From an uncultured Porphyromonadaceae bacterium (GTDB lineage: Bacteria > Bacteroidota > Bacteroidia > Bacteroidales > Muribaculaceae), in the NCBI GenBank assembly GCA_947176755.1, contig CAMWRW010000003.1, forward strand, positions 1 through 64,000: a DNA stretch of 64,000 bases, given 5' to 3'. Positions 25,651 to 34,035 of the stretch are shown here, piece after piece. Each line of letters begins with the position of its first letter. Within the stretch, counting starts at the first letter, position 1. Below the pieces are notes generated by a model. It was not told where the DNA came from, made no database searches, and saw only the letters and a list, made by a program, of their open reading frames with translations. The position numbers and the translations under genes were made by a program.

Positions 25651-27858
25651 ATGAAAAAAGAGAACATAGGGGATTCAGGCAAGGCGAAAAGAGGTTCATT
25701 CCCGGTGACGGGGATGATGTGCGCCGTATGCGCCGGCACGGTCCAATCGACATTGCAGTCGCAGAAGGGGGTGGAGAGTGCGGAAGTGAATTTCGCCACT
25801 CAGGAGGCAACCATTCTGTGGAATCCCGAGCAGACTTCTCCCGAACAGCTTGCCGAGGCCGTCCGCACGGCGGGCTACGACATGATTGTCGCCTCCGACC
25901 TTGCAGAAGCCACGACTCTCAAGGATGAGGAGGAGGCCCGCGCATGGAAGAGAATGAAATGGAAAACTGTTCTTGCATGGACACTGACTATCCCGTTGGC
26001 CACGCTCTGCATGATTCATATCCATTTTCCCGGGGAGGCCTGGGTATATATGGTGATGACTGCAATCGTGATGGGCATCTGCGGACGTGATTTTTACGTT
26101 CGCGGCTGGCAATCATTGCGTCACGGTCGCCCGTCGATGGACACACTCGTGGCCCTCTCTACGGGAGTCAGCTTCCTATTCTCCGCATTCAACACCATCC
26201 GGCCCGTCTATTTCGAACGCCATGGAATTAATGCCGACCTCTACTATGAGGGAGCGGCGATGATTATCGCTTTTGTCCTGACCGGCAAACTGATGGAGAC
26301 CCGCAGCCGCCGAAACACGGGGGCGGCCCTTAGGGCTCTGATGGGACTTCAACCGAGGGAGGCGCTGCTCGTGCTTCCCGACGGGTCGGTCCGCACGGTT
26401 GACATCGATTCGCTCCGTCCGGGCGACGTTGTGGCTGTCAGACCCGGGGAGCGTGTCCCGGTCGACGGTACGGTGGTGAAAGGCTCGACCTCGATCGACG
26501 AGAGCATGCTGACCGGAGAATCCGAGAAAGTGGAGAAAACGCCGGGAGCCCACGTCACGGCCGGCACAGTCAATGGCCTCGGCACAATCGACATCCGCGC
26601 ACGGAAAGTTGGCGCCGACACGGAACTTGCCCGGATTATCCGGTCTGTCCATGAGGCACAGGGATCAAAAGCCCCGGTCCAGCGTCTTGTCGACAAGGTG
26701 AGCGCAGTTTTTGTTCCGACGGTGATTGCGATCTCGATTCTTACATTCTGCATCTGGTATTTTAGCGGACCGGGACATCTTCCCCAAGCATTGGTCACAT
26801 CCATATCCGTGCTTGTTATCGCCTGTCCATGCGCTCTGGGGCTCGCGACCCCGACGGCAATCATGGCCGGAATCGGAGCGGGTGCACGCCGGGGAATCTT
26901 GATAAAGGATGCCACGGCGCTCGAACTGCTGGCCCGCGTTGACACGGTCGTGTTCGACAAAACGGGCACTCTCACCAAGGGGGAACCGCGGGTGACCGGC
27001 GTGGTCGGCGAGGGCTGTGAACGCGAGCTTTACGGGGCCGAACTGAAGTCGACACATCCTTTGGCCGAGGCTCTTTGTTATTATTTCAAAGAGAAGGGCG
27101 TCGAAGCGATCTCTCCCGAGGAATTTCATTACATTCCCGGCAAGGGGATGGAGTTCCGGACGGGGAGAACACTTTACAGGGCAGGCAGCGCGGAACTGGC
27201 TTCCACGGGAAACGAGGAGCTGCGGGAAGCGGTTGCGTCCCGACTGTCGCAGGGCGAAGGCGTTGTGGTGGTCGAACGCGATGGCAGAGCGGTCATGGCC
27301 TTCAGTGTGGCCGACACGCTCCGACCCGATTCGACCGAAACGGTCAAGACCCTTGAAGGAATGGGAATAGAGACCATCCTTCTTACGGGCGACCGACGGG
27401 CTACGGCCGAAGCGATAGCCCGCAAGGCAGGCATCGACAAGGTCGAGGCCGAGACGCTCCCGGCCGACAAATATCACTTTATCCGCCGGCTGCGCGAGGA
27501 GGGACGGAAAGTGGCCATGATTGGAGACGGCATCAACGACGCCGAAGCTCTCGCCGAGGCCGATGTGTCTGTAGCGATGGGTGGCGGCTCGGACATCGCT
27601 ATGGAAGTTGCCCAGCTGACGCTTGTCGGGGCCAGGCCATCGTCGCTCCCTGACGCAATCAGGCTATCGGGGGCGACTCTCAGGATTATCCGCGAGAACC
27701 TCTTCTGGGCCTTCATCTACAACGCGATAGGAATTCCGCTGGCGGCCGGGGCGCTCTACGGTGTCGGATTTCTGCTGACCCCGATGTTCGCATCGGCGGC
27801 AATGGCCCTCTCGTCGGTGTGTGTGGTGACAAATTCTCTTCGTCTTACAAAAAAATAA
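25651..27858 (+). CDS. copA: Copper-translocating P1B-type ATPase
   Basis: A 735-residue heavy-metal transporting ATPase that exports Cu(I) from the cytoplasm. One N-terminal metal-binding domain has GMMCAVCAGTV (Cys24, Cys27). Membrane helix motif ACPCALGLATP contains the intramembrane CPC (Cys392-Cys394). TGES in the actuator domain, the phosphorylated aspartate in DKTGTLT (Asp436) and the hinge motif GDGINDAEALAEADVSVAMG complete the set. The final helices end in VVTNSLRL, where the N-S pair resembles the Cu(I) site of helix 8. The length is normal. A separate HMA protein follows 16 bases later, as expected for a copper-export unit. Confidence 0.95.
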   Translation: MKKENIGDSGKAKRGSFPVTGMMCAVCAGTVQSTLQSQKGVESAEVNFATQEATILWNPEQTSPEQLAEAVRTAGYDMIVASDLAEATTLKDEEEARAWKRMKWKTVLAWTLTIPLATLCMIHIHFPGEAWVYMVMTAIVMGICGRDFYVRGWQSLRHGRPSMDTLVALSTGVSFLFSAFNTIRPVYFERHGINADLYYEGAAMIIAFVLTGKLMETRSRRNTGAALRALMGLQPREALLVLPDGSVRTVDIDSLRPGDVVAVRPGERVPVDGTVVKGSTSIDESMLTGESEKVEKTPGAHVTAGTVNGLGTIDIRARKVGADTELARIIRSVHEAQGSKAPVQRLVDKVSAVFVPTVIAISILTFCIWYFSGPGHLPQALVTSISVLVIACPCALGLATPTAIMAGIGAGARRGILIKDATALELLARVDTVVFDKTGTLTKGEPRVTGVVGEGCERELYGAELKSTHPLAEALCYYFKEKGVEAISPEEFHYIPGKGMEFRTGRTLYRAGSAELASTGNEELREAVASRLSQGEGVVVVERDGRAVMAFSVADTLRPDSTETVKTLEGMGIETILLTGDRRATAEAIARKAGIDKVEAETLPADKYHFIRRLREEGRKVAMIGDGINDAEALAEADVSVAMGGGSDIAMEVAQLTLVGARPSSLPDAIRLSGATLRIIRENLFWAFIYNAIGIPLAAGALYGVGFLLTPMFASAAMALSSVCVVTNSLRLTKK

Positions 27859-27874
27859 CCTAAAAGATAAGAAT

Positions 27875-28099
27875 ATGAAATTCAAGACAAATGCAAAATG
27901 CGGAGGTTGCAAGACAACCATAATGAACGCCGTGCAGTCAAAGTTCCCTAATGCGGAATGGAGTCTCGACCTTGACTCAGCCGACAAGGTTCTGGAAGTT
28001 CACGGCATTCCCGAGGATGCGGATCATGCCGCGCAGGTAGAGAAAACAATAGAGGAAACCGGCTTCAAAGGCAGTTGGCTTCGCGAAACGGGCTATTGA
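27875..28099 (+). CDS. Heavy-metal-associated domain protein, copper-chaperone-like
   Basis: A 74-residue soluble protein with one HMA-type fold. KFKTNAKCGGCKTTI carries CxxC in a CGGC form without the usual preceding Met, and IEETGFKG matches the end of the domain. It probably binds Cu(I) or another soft metal and exchanges it with the adjacent CopA. The missing Met and the acidic centre are unlike classic CopZ, so metal preference is uncertain. Its TGA overlaps the ATG of tcdA (TGATG). Confidence 0.85.
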   Translation: MKFKTNAKCGGCKTTIMNAVQSKFPNAEWSLDLDSADKVLEVHGIPEDADHAAQVEKTIEETGFKGSWLRETGY

Positions 28100-28839
28100 T
28101 GGACGACGGGAAATGGGATTCCCGGACGGAGTTGCTGCTCGGCCCGGAGGGAGTGCGACATCTCTCGGAGGCTCGCGTCCTTGTTGTCGGCGTCGGCGGC
28201 GTCGGCGGCTATGCGGCTGAGATTCTGGCGCGGACAGGTGTCGGACGGCTCACTCTTGTTGATTCCGACACGGTGTCGGTTTCCAATCTCAACAGGCAGC
28301 TGATCGCCACTCGCTCATCAGTCGGTCGCTCAAAGACCGAGCTCTTCGCCGAAAGATTCCGCGACATCAATCCGGAAATCGAGGTCGAGGCCCTTGAGGA
28401 GTTCATCACCCCGGAGAATGTCGGGGACTTGCTTGACCGGAACTTCGACTATGTACTCGACTGCATCGACACGGTGAAGCCGAAAGTTGCGCTCATCACG
28501 GAGTGTCTTCGCAGAAAAATTCCGGTGATATCTTCCATGGGAGCCGGCGGCCGGACCGACCCGACCAAAGTTGTCTACACCGACATCTGGTCGACCCGCG
28601 ACGACGGACTTGCCCGCGTCGTGCGCGAACGCCTGCGCAAAGCGGGAATGCGGCATGCGAAGCTGTTGTGTGTGGCCAGCACGGAGCCGCCACGCGCCGG
28701 AGCCGTGATCGAGCTTGACATGCAAAACAAACGGAGTTCCTACGGCACGACGGCCACCATCCCCGCCCTATTCGGAATCTTCATGGGGAACCATGTCTGC
28801 ATGAGCCTCACAACCCCTCAAAAACATCCCTCAAGATGA
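28099..28839 (+). CDS. tcdA: tRNA threonylcarbamoyladenosine dehydratase
   Basis: A 246-residue ThiF/E1-like enzyme. TcdA (CsdL) uses ATP to cyclise the t6A37 base of tRNA into ct6A. It has the nucleotide-binding GVGGVGGYAAEILARTG motif, LVDSDTVSVSNLNRQ and the adenylating Arg in that loop, and YVLDCIDTVKPK, all typical. The real start is the ATG at 28099, overlapping the chaperone-like stop; an upstream TTG start would only add residues inside that gene. The stop overlaps the LolD-like gene by four bases (ATGA). Confidence 0.92.
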   Translation: MDDGKWDSRTELLLGPEGVRHLSEARVLVVGVGGVGGYAAEILARTGVGRLTLVDSDTVSVSNLNRQLIATRSSVGRSKTELFAERFRDINPEIEVEALEEFITPENVGDLLDRNFDYVLDCIDTVKPKVALITECLRRKIPVISSMGAGGRTDPTKVVYTDIWSTRDDGLARVVRERLRKAGMRHAKLLCVASTEPPRAGAVIELDMQNKRSSYGTTATIPALFGIFMGNHVCMSLTTPQKHPSR

Positions 28840-29546
28840 TCGAACTCATTGATATCAACAAAAGCTACGGCAACCTGCATGTGCTCAAAGACATTACCCT
28901 GACCCTTCCCGAGCATGAGATTATCTCGATCACGGGCGCGAGCGGGGCGGGGAAGACGACACTGCTTCAGATAGCCGGTTCGCTCGACCTTCCGGACTCG
29001 GGACGGATCGTCTACGACGGCGAGCAACTGTCGGATATGAGCGACAAACGCCTGTCGGCGTTCCGCAATCGCCATATAGGGTTCATCTTTCAATTTCATC
29101 AGCTGATCGGAGAATTCACGGCCGAGGAGAATGTGGCTCTGCCGGCGATGATCGGAGGGAGTCGCCGAGGGAAAGCTCTTGCAAGGGCAAAAGAACTCCT
29201 CGACCTGCTTGGCATGGGGGCACGTCTGGGACACAGACCTTCCGAACTTTCGGGAGGAGAACGACAGCGCGTTGCAATAGCGCGCGCCCTGGTGAACGAC
29301 CCTAAAGTCGTGTTCGCCGACGAGCCGACCGGGAGCCTCGATACCCGCAACCGCGACGAAATCCGCGAAGTCATCATGCGGCTCAACCGAGAGCTCGGAC
29401 ATACGTTCGTCATTGTCACCCATGACCCGGAGATGGCAGAGATGGGCCATCGTATCATCCGCATGGCCGACGGACGCATCGTCGAGGATAACTTAAAAAA
29501 CGTAAAAGAGGAGGAATCCCTTGTTGAAACGGAAATTTTTGAGTAA
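28836..29546 (+). CDS. LolD-like ABC transporter ATP-binding protein
   Basis: A 236-residue ATPase of the MacB/LolD group. Walker A GASGAGKTT, the signature LSGGERQRVAIARAL and Walker B VVFADEPTGSLD are present, with the H-loop in FVIVTHDPEMAEM. In Bacteroidota such proteins pair with LolCE- or MacB-like permeases to move lipoproteins or other envelope substrates. No permease gene lies next to it here, so its partner must be elsewhere. Coupled by ATGA to tcdA. Its last 25 bases overlap the predicted promoter for the DUF3467 gene. Confidence 0.9.
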   Translation: MIELIDINKSYGNLHVLKDITLTLPEHEIISITGASGAGKTTLLQIAGSLDLPDSGRIVYDGEQLSDMSDKRLSAFRNRHIGFIFQFHQLIGEFTAEENVALPAMIGGSRRGKALARAKELLDLLGMGARLGHRPSELSGGERQRVAIARALVNDPKVVFADEPTGSLDTRNRDEIREVIMRLNRELGHTFVIVTHDPEMAEMGHRIIRMADGRIVEDNLKNVKEEESLVETEIFE

Positions 29547-29551
29547 CTTCG
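29521..29551 (+). promoter_or_regulatory. Putative promoter inside the end of the LolD-like gene
   Basis: TTG (29521-29523), 20 bases, TAACTTCG (29544-29551), close to the consensus with C for T. It would drive the DUF3467 gene with a leader of about 75 bases. Confidence 0.5.
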
Positions 29552-29628
29552 CGCATACAAACCCTAAGGCGGAAATGGCCGCCACGCTTCACGAAGCGAA
29601 AACTTCCAACCGAAAAACAAGAAATAAA

Positions 29629-29913
29629 ATGGAAAATAAAGAAAATCAGAATCAGCTTCAGATCCAGCTCCGTCCCGAACTTGCCGATGGCAAATACACG
29701 AACCTCGCCATGATCGGCCATAGCCCCAGCGAATTTCTTATCGACTTCATCTTCGCAGCTCCCGGCATGCCCCAGGCTCCGGTTGTGAGCCGCGTGATCA
29801 TGAGCCCCGAAAATGCAAAGAAACTTCTTTTCGCGCTCACTGATAACATCAAGAAATATGAGGCTCAGTTCGGCGAAATCGCTCCCCGCAACACCAAGGG
29901 AGGCAACAACTGA
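29629..29913 (+). CDS. DUF3467 domain protein
   Basis: A 94-residue soluble protein of a family widespread in Bacteroidota and of unknown function. LQIQLRPELADGKYTNLAMIGHSPSEFLIDFIF and the RVIMSPENAKKLLFALTDNIKKYE segment are the core of the family. The ATG at 29629 matches the family start; earlier in-frame starts would overlap the ABC gene and add a non-conserved leader. Flanked by its own putative promoter and a strong terminator. Confidence 0.9.
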   Translation: MENKENQNQLQIQLRPELADGKYTNLAMIGHSPSEFLIDFIFAAPGMPQAPVVSRVIMSPENAKKLLFALTDNIKKYEAQFGEIAPRNTKGGNN

Positions 29914-29928
29914 TTCCAAACCGATTTA

Positions 29929-29958
29929 AGAGGCGCCGGCGTGCGCCTCTTTTTTTTT
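29929..29958 (+). terminator. Intrinsic terminator after the DUF3467 gene
   Basis: AGAGGCGC pairs with GCGCCTCT (eight pairs), six-base loop, then a run of eight or more T. Confidence 0.9.
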
Positions 29959-29986
29959 CACACATCTTTCCGGAATCCACCACGCT

Positions 29987-31462
29987 ATGGACAACAATCT
30001 ACTGATCTACAACACTCTCACCCGCTCGAAAGAACTCTTCCGGCCCGTGCATGAAGGACATGTGGGGATGTATGTCTGCGGACCTACCGTCTACGGGGAC
30101 GCCCATCTGGGTCACGCCCGGCCGGCAATCACGTTCGACATCCTCTTCCGCTATCTCCGCCATCTGGGCTACAAGGTTCGTTACGTCCGCAACATCACCG
30201 ATGTGGGCCATCTCGAGCATGACGCCGACGAGGGTGAAGACAAGGTGGCCAAGAAAGCCCGTCTGGAGCAGCTTGAGCCGATGGAGGTCGTGCAGCACTA
30301 TCTCAACCGCTACCATCGCGACATGGAAGCCCTCAATGTGCTCCCCCCCTCGATCGAACCTCACGCCTCGGGCCATATTATCGAACAGATCGAATATATC
30401 AAGAAAATCATCGAGGCCGGTTATGCTTACGAAAGCTGCGGATCGGTCTATTTCGATGTGACGAAGTTCAACGCCGACCATCATTACGGGAAGCTCTCAG
30501 GCAGAAATATCGACGACCTGCTCAACACGACGCGCTCGCTCGACGGTCAGAGCGAAAAACGCAATCCTCTTGACTTCGCACTCTGGAAAAAGGCCTCCCC
30601 GGAGCATATCATGCACTGGCCCTCTCCCTGGAGCGAAGGTTTTCCCGGCTGGCATCTGGAATGCTCCACGATGGGTCGCAAATATCTCGGAGATACGTTC
30701 GATATTCACGGCGGAGGAATGGACCTGATGTTCCCTCACCATGAATGCGAAATTGCCCAAAGCGTGGCCGCACAGGGCCATGATGCCGTGCGCTACTGGA
30801 TGCACAACAATATGATCACGATCGCCGGAAAGAAAATGGGGAAATCCTACGGCAACTTCATCACGCTTGAGGAATTCTTCAACGGCTCCCATCCGCTCCT
30901 GACCCAGGCCTACGACCCGATGGTGATCCGTTTCTTCATCCTTCAGGCACATTACCGGAGCACGGTCGACTTCAGCAACGAGGCTCTTCAGGCTGCCGAA
31001 AAGGCTCTCCAGAAAATGCTTGACGCCTACCGACGCCTTCAGAATCTCAAGCCATCGGAGAAATCAAGTGTCGAAGTTCCCGATTTCATGGCTCGATGCA
31101 TGGAGGCTATGAACGACGACCTGAACACGCCGGTCGTGATCGCCCATCTTTTCGAGGCGGCAAAAATCATCAATTCCGCATTCGACGGCAATATCACCCT
31201 TTCCGCCGAGGATATCGACCGGCTAAAGGAGACATTCCGCGTTGTGCTCGTCGATCTGCTCGGAATCCGCGCCGGATCAGAAGGTGGGGCTGCCGACACT
31301 TCGGCATACGAAGGGGCGGTCGACCTGCTGATGGAGATCAGAGCCAACGCGAAAGCCTCCAAAGACTGGACAACTTCCGACCTTATCCGCGACAAACTCG
31401 CTGCGCTCGGCTTCAATGTTAAGGACACCAAAAACGGTGTCGAATGGAGTCTGCCGCAATAA
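29987..31462 (+). CDS. cysS: Cysteinyl-tRNA synthetase
   Basis: A 491-residue class I aminoacyl-tRNA synthetase that charges tRNA-Cys. The HIGH-like motif is in [14 protein letters not shown] (with the zinc-ligand Cys31 just before it), and the KMSKS-like motif is KMGKSYGN near residue 285. The zinc-binding and tRNA-recognition region [20 protein letters not shown] is clear. The C-terminal helical domain ends with [11 protein letters not shown]. Length agrees with family members (about 460-500). It is a single-gene unit ended by a hairpin. Confidence 0.97.
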   Translation: MDNNLLIYNTLTRSKELFRPVHEGHVGMYVCGPTVYGDAHLGHARPAITFDILFRYLRHLGYKVRYVRNITDVGHLEHDADEGEDKVAKKARLEQLEPMEVVQHYLNRYHRDMEALNVLPPSIEPHASGHIIEQIEYIKKIIEAGYAYESCGSVYFDVTKFNADHHYGKLSGRNIDDLLNTTRSLDGQSEKRNPLDFALWKKASPEHIMHWPSPWSEGFPGWHLECSTMGRKYLGDTFDIHGGGMDLMFPHHECEIAQSVAAQGHDAVRYWMHNNMITIAGKKMGKSYGNFITLEEFFNGSHPLLTQAYDPMVIRFFILQAHYRSTVDFSNEALQAAEKALQKMLDAYRRLQNLKPSEKSSVEVPDFMARCMEAMNDDLNTPVVIAHLFEAAKIINSAFDGNITLSAEDIDRLKETFRVVLVDLLGIRAGSEGGAADTSAYEGAVDLLMEIRANAKASKDWTTSDLIRDKLAALGFNVKDTKNGVEWSLPQ

Positions 31463-31483
31463 ATCTCACTTTAAACCAAAAGT

Positions 31484-31523
31484 AATGGGCCATGTTTCAC
31501 GACACGGCCCATTGCTTTTATTT
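31484..31523 (+). terminator. Intrinsic terminator after cysS
   Basis: AATGGGCC pairs with GGCCCATT, with an inner TGT/ACA, followed by GCTTTTATTTT. Confidence 0.75.
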
Positions 31524-31550
31524 TATAATGTCAGTCTGACAGTTTCCGAA

Positions 31551-32744
31551 TCAGAACTTGCTGATCGTACCCATAATCAGGATAACTCCCGAGGAGCGTT
31601 CGCGAATTATGTAAATGAAAGGAGAATCCACTTTAAGTGTCGCAAGATTTGCGATGAGACCGGAAGAGGAAGAGGCTGCAGCTACAGTCGTGCCATCCTC
31701 GTCAACTTCCAACCTCACAGATTGGGTAAAATATTCAAACTCTATCTTTTCATTCGCAACCATCTCGCTTGCATAAATCTCATCCAGCCCTAATTCAGAG
31801 GCAATATTAAACAGAGAGCCGCTGGAATCTACCTTGAATTTGGGCAAAGCCACCGTCACCTTGGCAGATCCGGACCTCAATAGAGCCTCATTGAACTCTT
31901 CGGCATCAAACGACGCTACAAATTCTGCAAAATTCTGATTCGCGAAAGGATGGACGACACACATCTCGAAATTGGAATTACCGTATGGCAGAACTCCCAT
32001 TTCATATTTCTCATTGCTGTAGTAGGGACAGTCTAAGACGTTATTCATAAATGGAACGCTGACTTTGTCGCCGTCGGCGTTTGTAAAAATCGCATCTGCT
32101 GTCCGATCCTTCGGAAATTTCTTTTTCCACTCCGATTTAAAATAGAGTGCATTCACCACAACCGGAGCAAATCGCGGAGCTTCATCAAGATAGTTGGTAA
32201 TCAGACCGGACGTATTGCTGCTGACCCAACTGTTGATCTCCTGAAGCTCTTTATCGTTCTTTTCATAAGAGTTGAACAGATCCGCGCCATACCAATCGGA
32301 GACATTCCGGCTGAACTCGGTCAACACTTTCTGAGAGGGAGTGAACCAGATAGAATTGGCTTCCTTATAAACCGTCTGCTTATCGAGCTTAGGGAGCTGC
32401 GTACGCAAGGCATTGCAAAAGGCGTTGAGTTCCTCGATGCTTTTGCTGCCGTCCGTGAGATATTCGAGGAGAACAGCTCTCTCCTCCTGATTCTGCCCGT
32501 TTGCAATCATGGCAAGGACAGAAAAGAGACTTTGAGGAGAAACAATCACATTAGCCTCATCTTCGATATTTTTTGTCGCCATACGAGTAATTTTGAACGC
32601 AAAATTATTCACGTCGGAAACACAGCCTCTCGTAGTGGTCGGGAGATTGACCGGAGTGTAGGGATTGTTGCTACTATCGTCGTTGTCACAAGCAGCTATA
32701 AGCGGCAATAATGCCAGTCCGATTCCTAAAATTTTCTTTTTCAT
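31551..32744 (-). CDS. Serpin family protease inhibitor, lipoprotein
   Basis: A 397-residue serpin. The lipobox IAAC places the lipidated Cys at residue 19, so it is probably anchored in the outer membrane. The fold is complete, from NNFAFKITRMA and NVIVSPQSLFSVLAMIANG to the C-terminal SPFIYIIRERSSGVILIMG. The hinge VDEDGTTVAAA with small residues (about 347-357) is what an inhibitory serpin needs for loop insertion. Aligning from the hinge side and from the SPF side puts P1 at Leu363-Ala365, suggesting an elastase-like target; this is inference. The known Tannerella serpin miropin is the nearest described analogue. It lies downstream of the C10 protease and an unknown secreted protein. Confidence 0.9.
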   Translation of the reverse strand: MKKKILGIGLALLPLIAACDNDDSSNNPYTPVNLPTTTRGCVSDVNNFAFKITRMATKNIEDEANVIVSPQSLFSVLAMIANGQNQEERAVLLEYLTDGSKSIEELNAFCNALRTQLPKLDKQTVYKEANSIWFTPSQKVLTEFSRNVSDWYGADLFNSYEKNDKELQEINSWVSSNTSGLITNYLDEAPRFAPVVVNALYFKSEWKKKFPKDRTADAIFTNADGDKVSVPFMNNVLDCPYYSNEKYEMGVLPYGNSNFEMCVVHPFANQNFAEFVASFDAEEFNEALLRSGSAKVTVALPKFKVDSSGSLFNIASELGLDEIYASEMVANEKIEFEYFTQSVRLEVDEDGTTVAAASSSSGLIANLATLKVDSPFIYIIRERSSGVILIMGTISKF

Positions 32745-33198
32745 AATGGTTTGTTTATATTGTTAGTGATGGTATGTTTTGTTATTAGTGTTATTATTTT
32801 TGGGGCCGATATCCGTACCCTATATTCAGGTTTTAGTACTAATAATAAGTTTTATGATGCTATTTGTCTATGCCATACCTGAAGCAAACACAAAAATTAC
32901 CATACTCAAACTTTATCAAAAGCAAATTAACAACAATTTTCAATATTTTGCAAACTTTCTGCAAAAAAATTCCATATTTTTCCCGATAAAAAAATCATGT
33001 AGCATATACAAGGTCATAAATAAGTATCATTTTGAAATCTTTCCTTAAATCTTAGCAAATATTTTTCATTCAAAACAATCACATTTTCCCGATAGCTTCC
33101 CGGCAGAACACACGTTAATATTTGATCAACAAGGAAACAGACGTTCGACATGATCGGACGAACGTCCGTTTCCGTTACAATTATTGTAGGTAAGATAT
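32745..33198. other. AT-rich gap with one inverted repeat
   Basis: About 450 bases of low GC between the serpin and the unknown secreted protein. A hairpin lies at 33133-33173. I find no TAnnTTTG box correctly placed for the serpin gene. An open frame on the plus strand (32779-33048) has a biased, membrane-like composition due to AT content and is not credible. Confidence 0.4.
33133..33173 (-). terminator. Inverted repeat, probable terminator
   Basis: GGAAAC, one base, GACGTTCG pairs with CGAACGTC, one base, GTTTCC around an 11-base loop, giving 14 pairs and one mismatch. It begins 26 bases beyond the end of the unknown secreted protein gene. The T tract is weak. A protein-binding palindrome is the alternative. 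Confidence 0.5.
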
Positions 33199-34035
33199 TC
33201 ATTTTACGATTACATAAGATCGGGAGCCGATCTTAAGTATCACAGAACGACCTGAAGGAAGGTCTATTTCACATTTTTGTCCATTGGCAACTCCGTTAGC
33301 GATTATGAGTCCATCTACTGAATAAAGACCCCATTCAAGCGATCCTATTGGATCTTTAATGACGAGCTTGTCTCCTTTGATCTCAAAATAATCACCATCG
33401 CCTTCGTAAGACTCCTTAAGACCTGTGGGTTCATTCTTATAAACCTGTTTCCCATCAACCAACACCTCCACGAGGCGCGACCCTCCTCCATCCATTTGGA
33501 ATCTACCATTATGTAGAACACCGTCAGCTGAGCCAATCCCTATCAACCATTCTCCGTAACGAGGATAAGAACGATCGGATTCCGATTCGAATTCCTCCAG
33601 CTTCATTATTTTTAACCCGGGATAGTCGGGGCTATCTACAATTTCTTTACATTCTACATAAGTAGTAATCACTCTTGAGCCGGAACCTCCATAGGGATAA
33701 TGATAAATCGTCGTTCCTTCCCCGGGTTGCAAATTAAAATCGTAGATCAGCAACCAATCTTGTGTGCCGTCCTCGGAAACATACACTCTATTATCTTCAG
33801 TTTTGACGTATGCCAGAAACTCAAGATTCGGGTCTTCTATATAATGGCCGTAGAATCCAAGACGATTTTGTCCGGGCACTTCCTGCATAAACACGTCATA
33901 CCTGTGAACAATAAGGATTCCGTCAGGCGTTCCATATCTAATCTCTTTCCAGAGAGTTCCATTTTCAAAAACAGATTCTCCGAATGCAACGATCGGACAT
34001 ACAAAAGATAAAAGTATTACCAAAAATTTCATCAT
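33199..34035 (-). CDS. Secreted protein of unknown function with C-terminal sorting-like domain
   Basis: A 278-residue protein I do not recognise. A signal peptide (MMKFLVILLSFVCPIVAFG) is clear. The body has many short beta-like strands. The last 70 residues or so (GLYSVDGLIIANG, then LPSGRSVILKIGSRSYVIVK) resemble the type IX secretion C-terminal domain. It overlaps the stop of the C10 protease by four bases (ATGA), so the two are translated together, suggesting a role connected with the protease (partner, substrate or inhibitor). C10 proteases of Bacteroides are known to be encoded with small inhibitor proteins, but I see no resemblance to those. Base composition is AT-rich like its neighbours. 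Confidence 0.6.
   Translation of the reverse strand: MMKFLVILLSFVCPIVAFGESVFENGTLWKEIRYGTPDGILIVHRYDVFMQEVPGQNRLGFYGHYIEDPNLEFLAYVKTEDNRVYVSEDGTQDWLLIYDFNLQPGEGTTIYHYPYGGSGSRVITTYVECKEIVDSPDYPGLKIMKLEEFESESDRSYPRYGEWLIGIGSADGVLHNGRFQMDGGGSRLVEVLVDGKQVYKNEPTGLKESYEGDGDYFEIKGDKLVIKDPIGSLEWGLYSVDGLIIANGVANGQKCEIDLPSGRSVILKIGSRSYVIVK

Noticed and set aside
24891-25799. 302-residue open frame antisense to the RsmF-like gene and the start of copA
   Set aside because: It spans two real genes on the other strand and matches nothing.
26665-27477. 270-residue open frame antisense to copA
   Set aside because: The copA frame has all ATPase motifs; the opposite frame is a shadow.
32779-33048. 89-residue plus-strand open frame with hydrophobic N-terminus
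   Set aside because: Composition follows the AT-rich DNA (Phe, Ile, Lys, Asn); no promoter, no similarity, and it lies between minus-strand genes.
33014-33202. 62-residue frame overlapping the end of the unknown secreted protein gene (ATGA overlap)
   Set aside because: The overlap is suggestive, but it contains the inverted repeat at 33133-33173, which is more likely a 3' hairpin; no signal or family.
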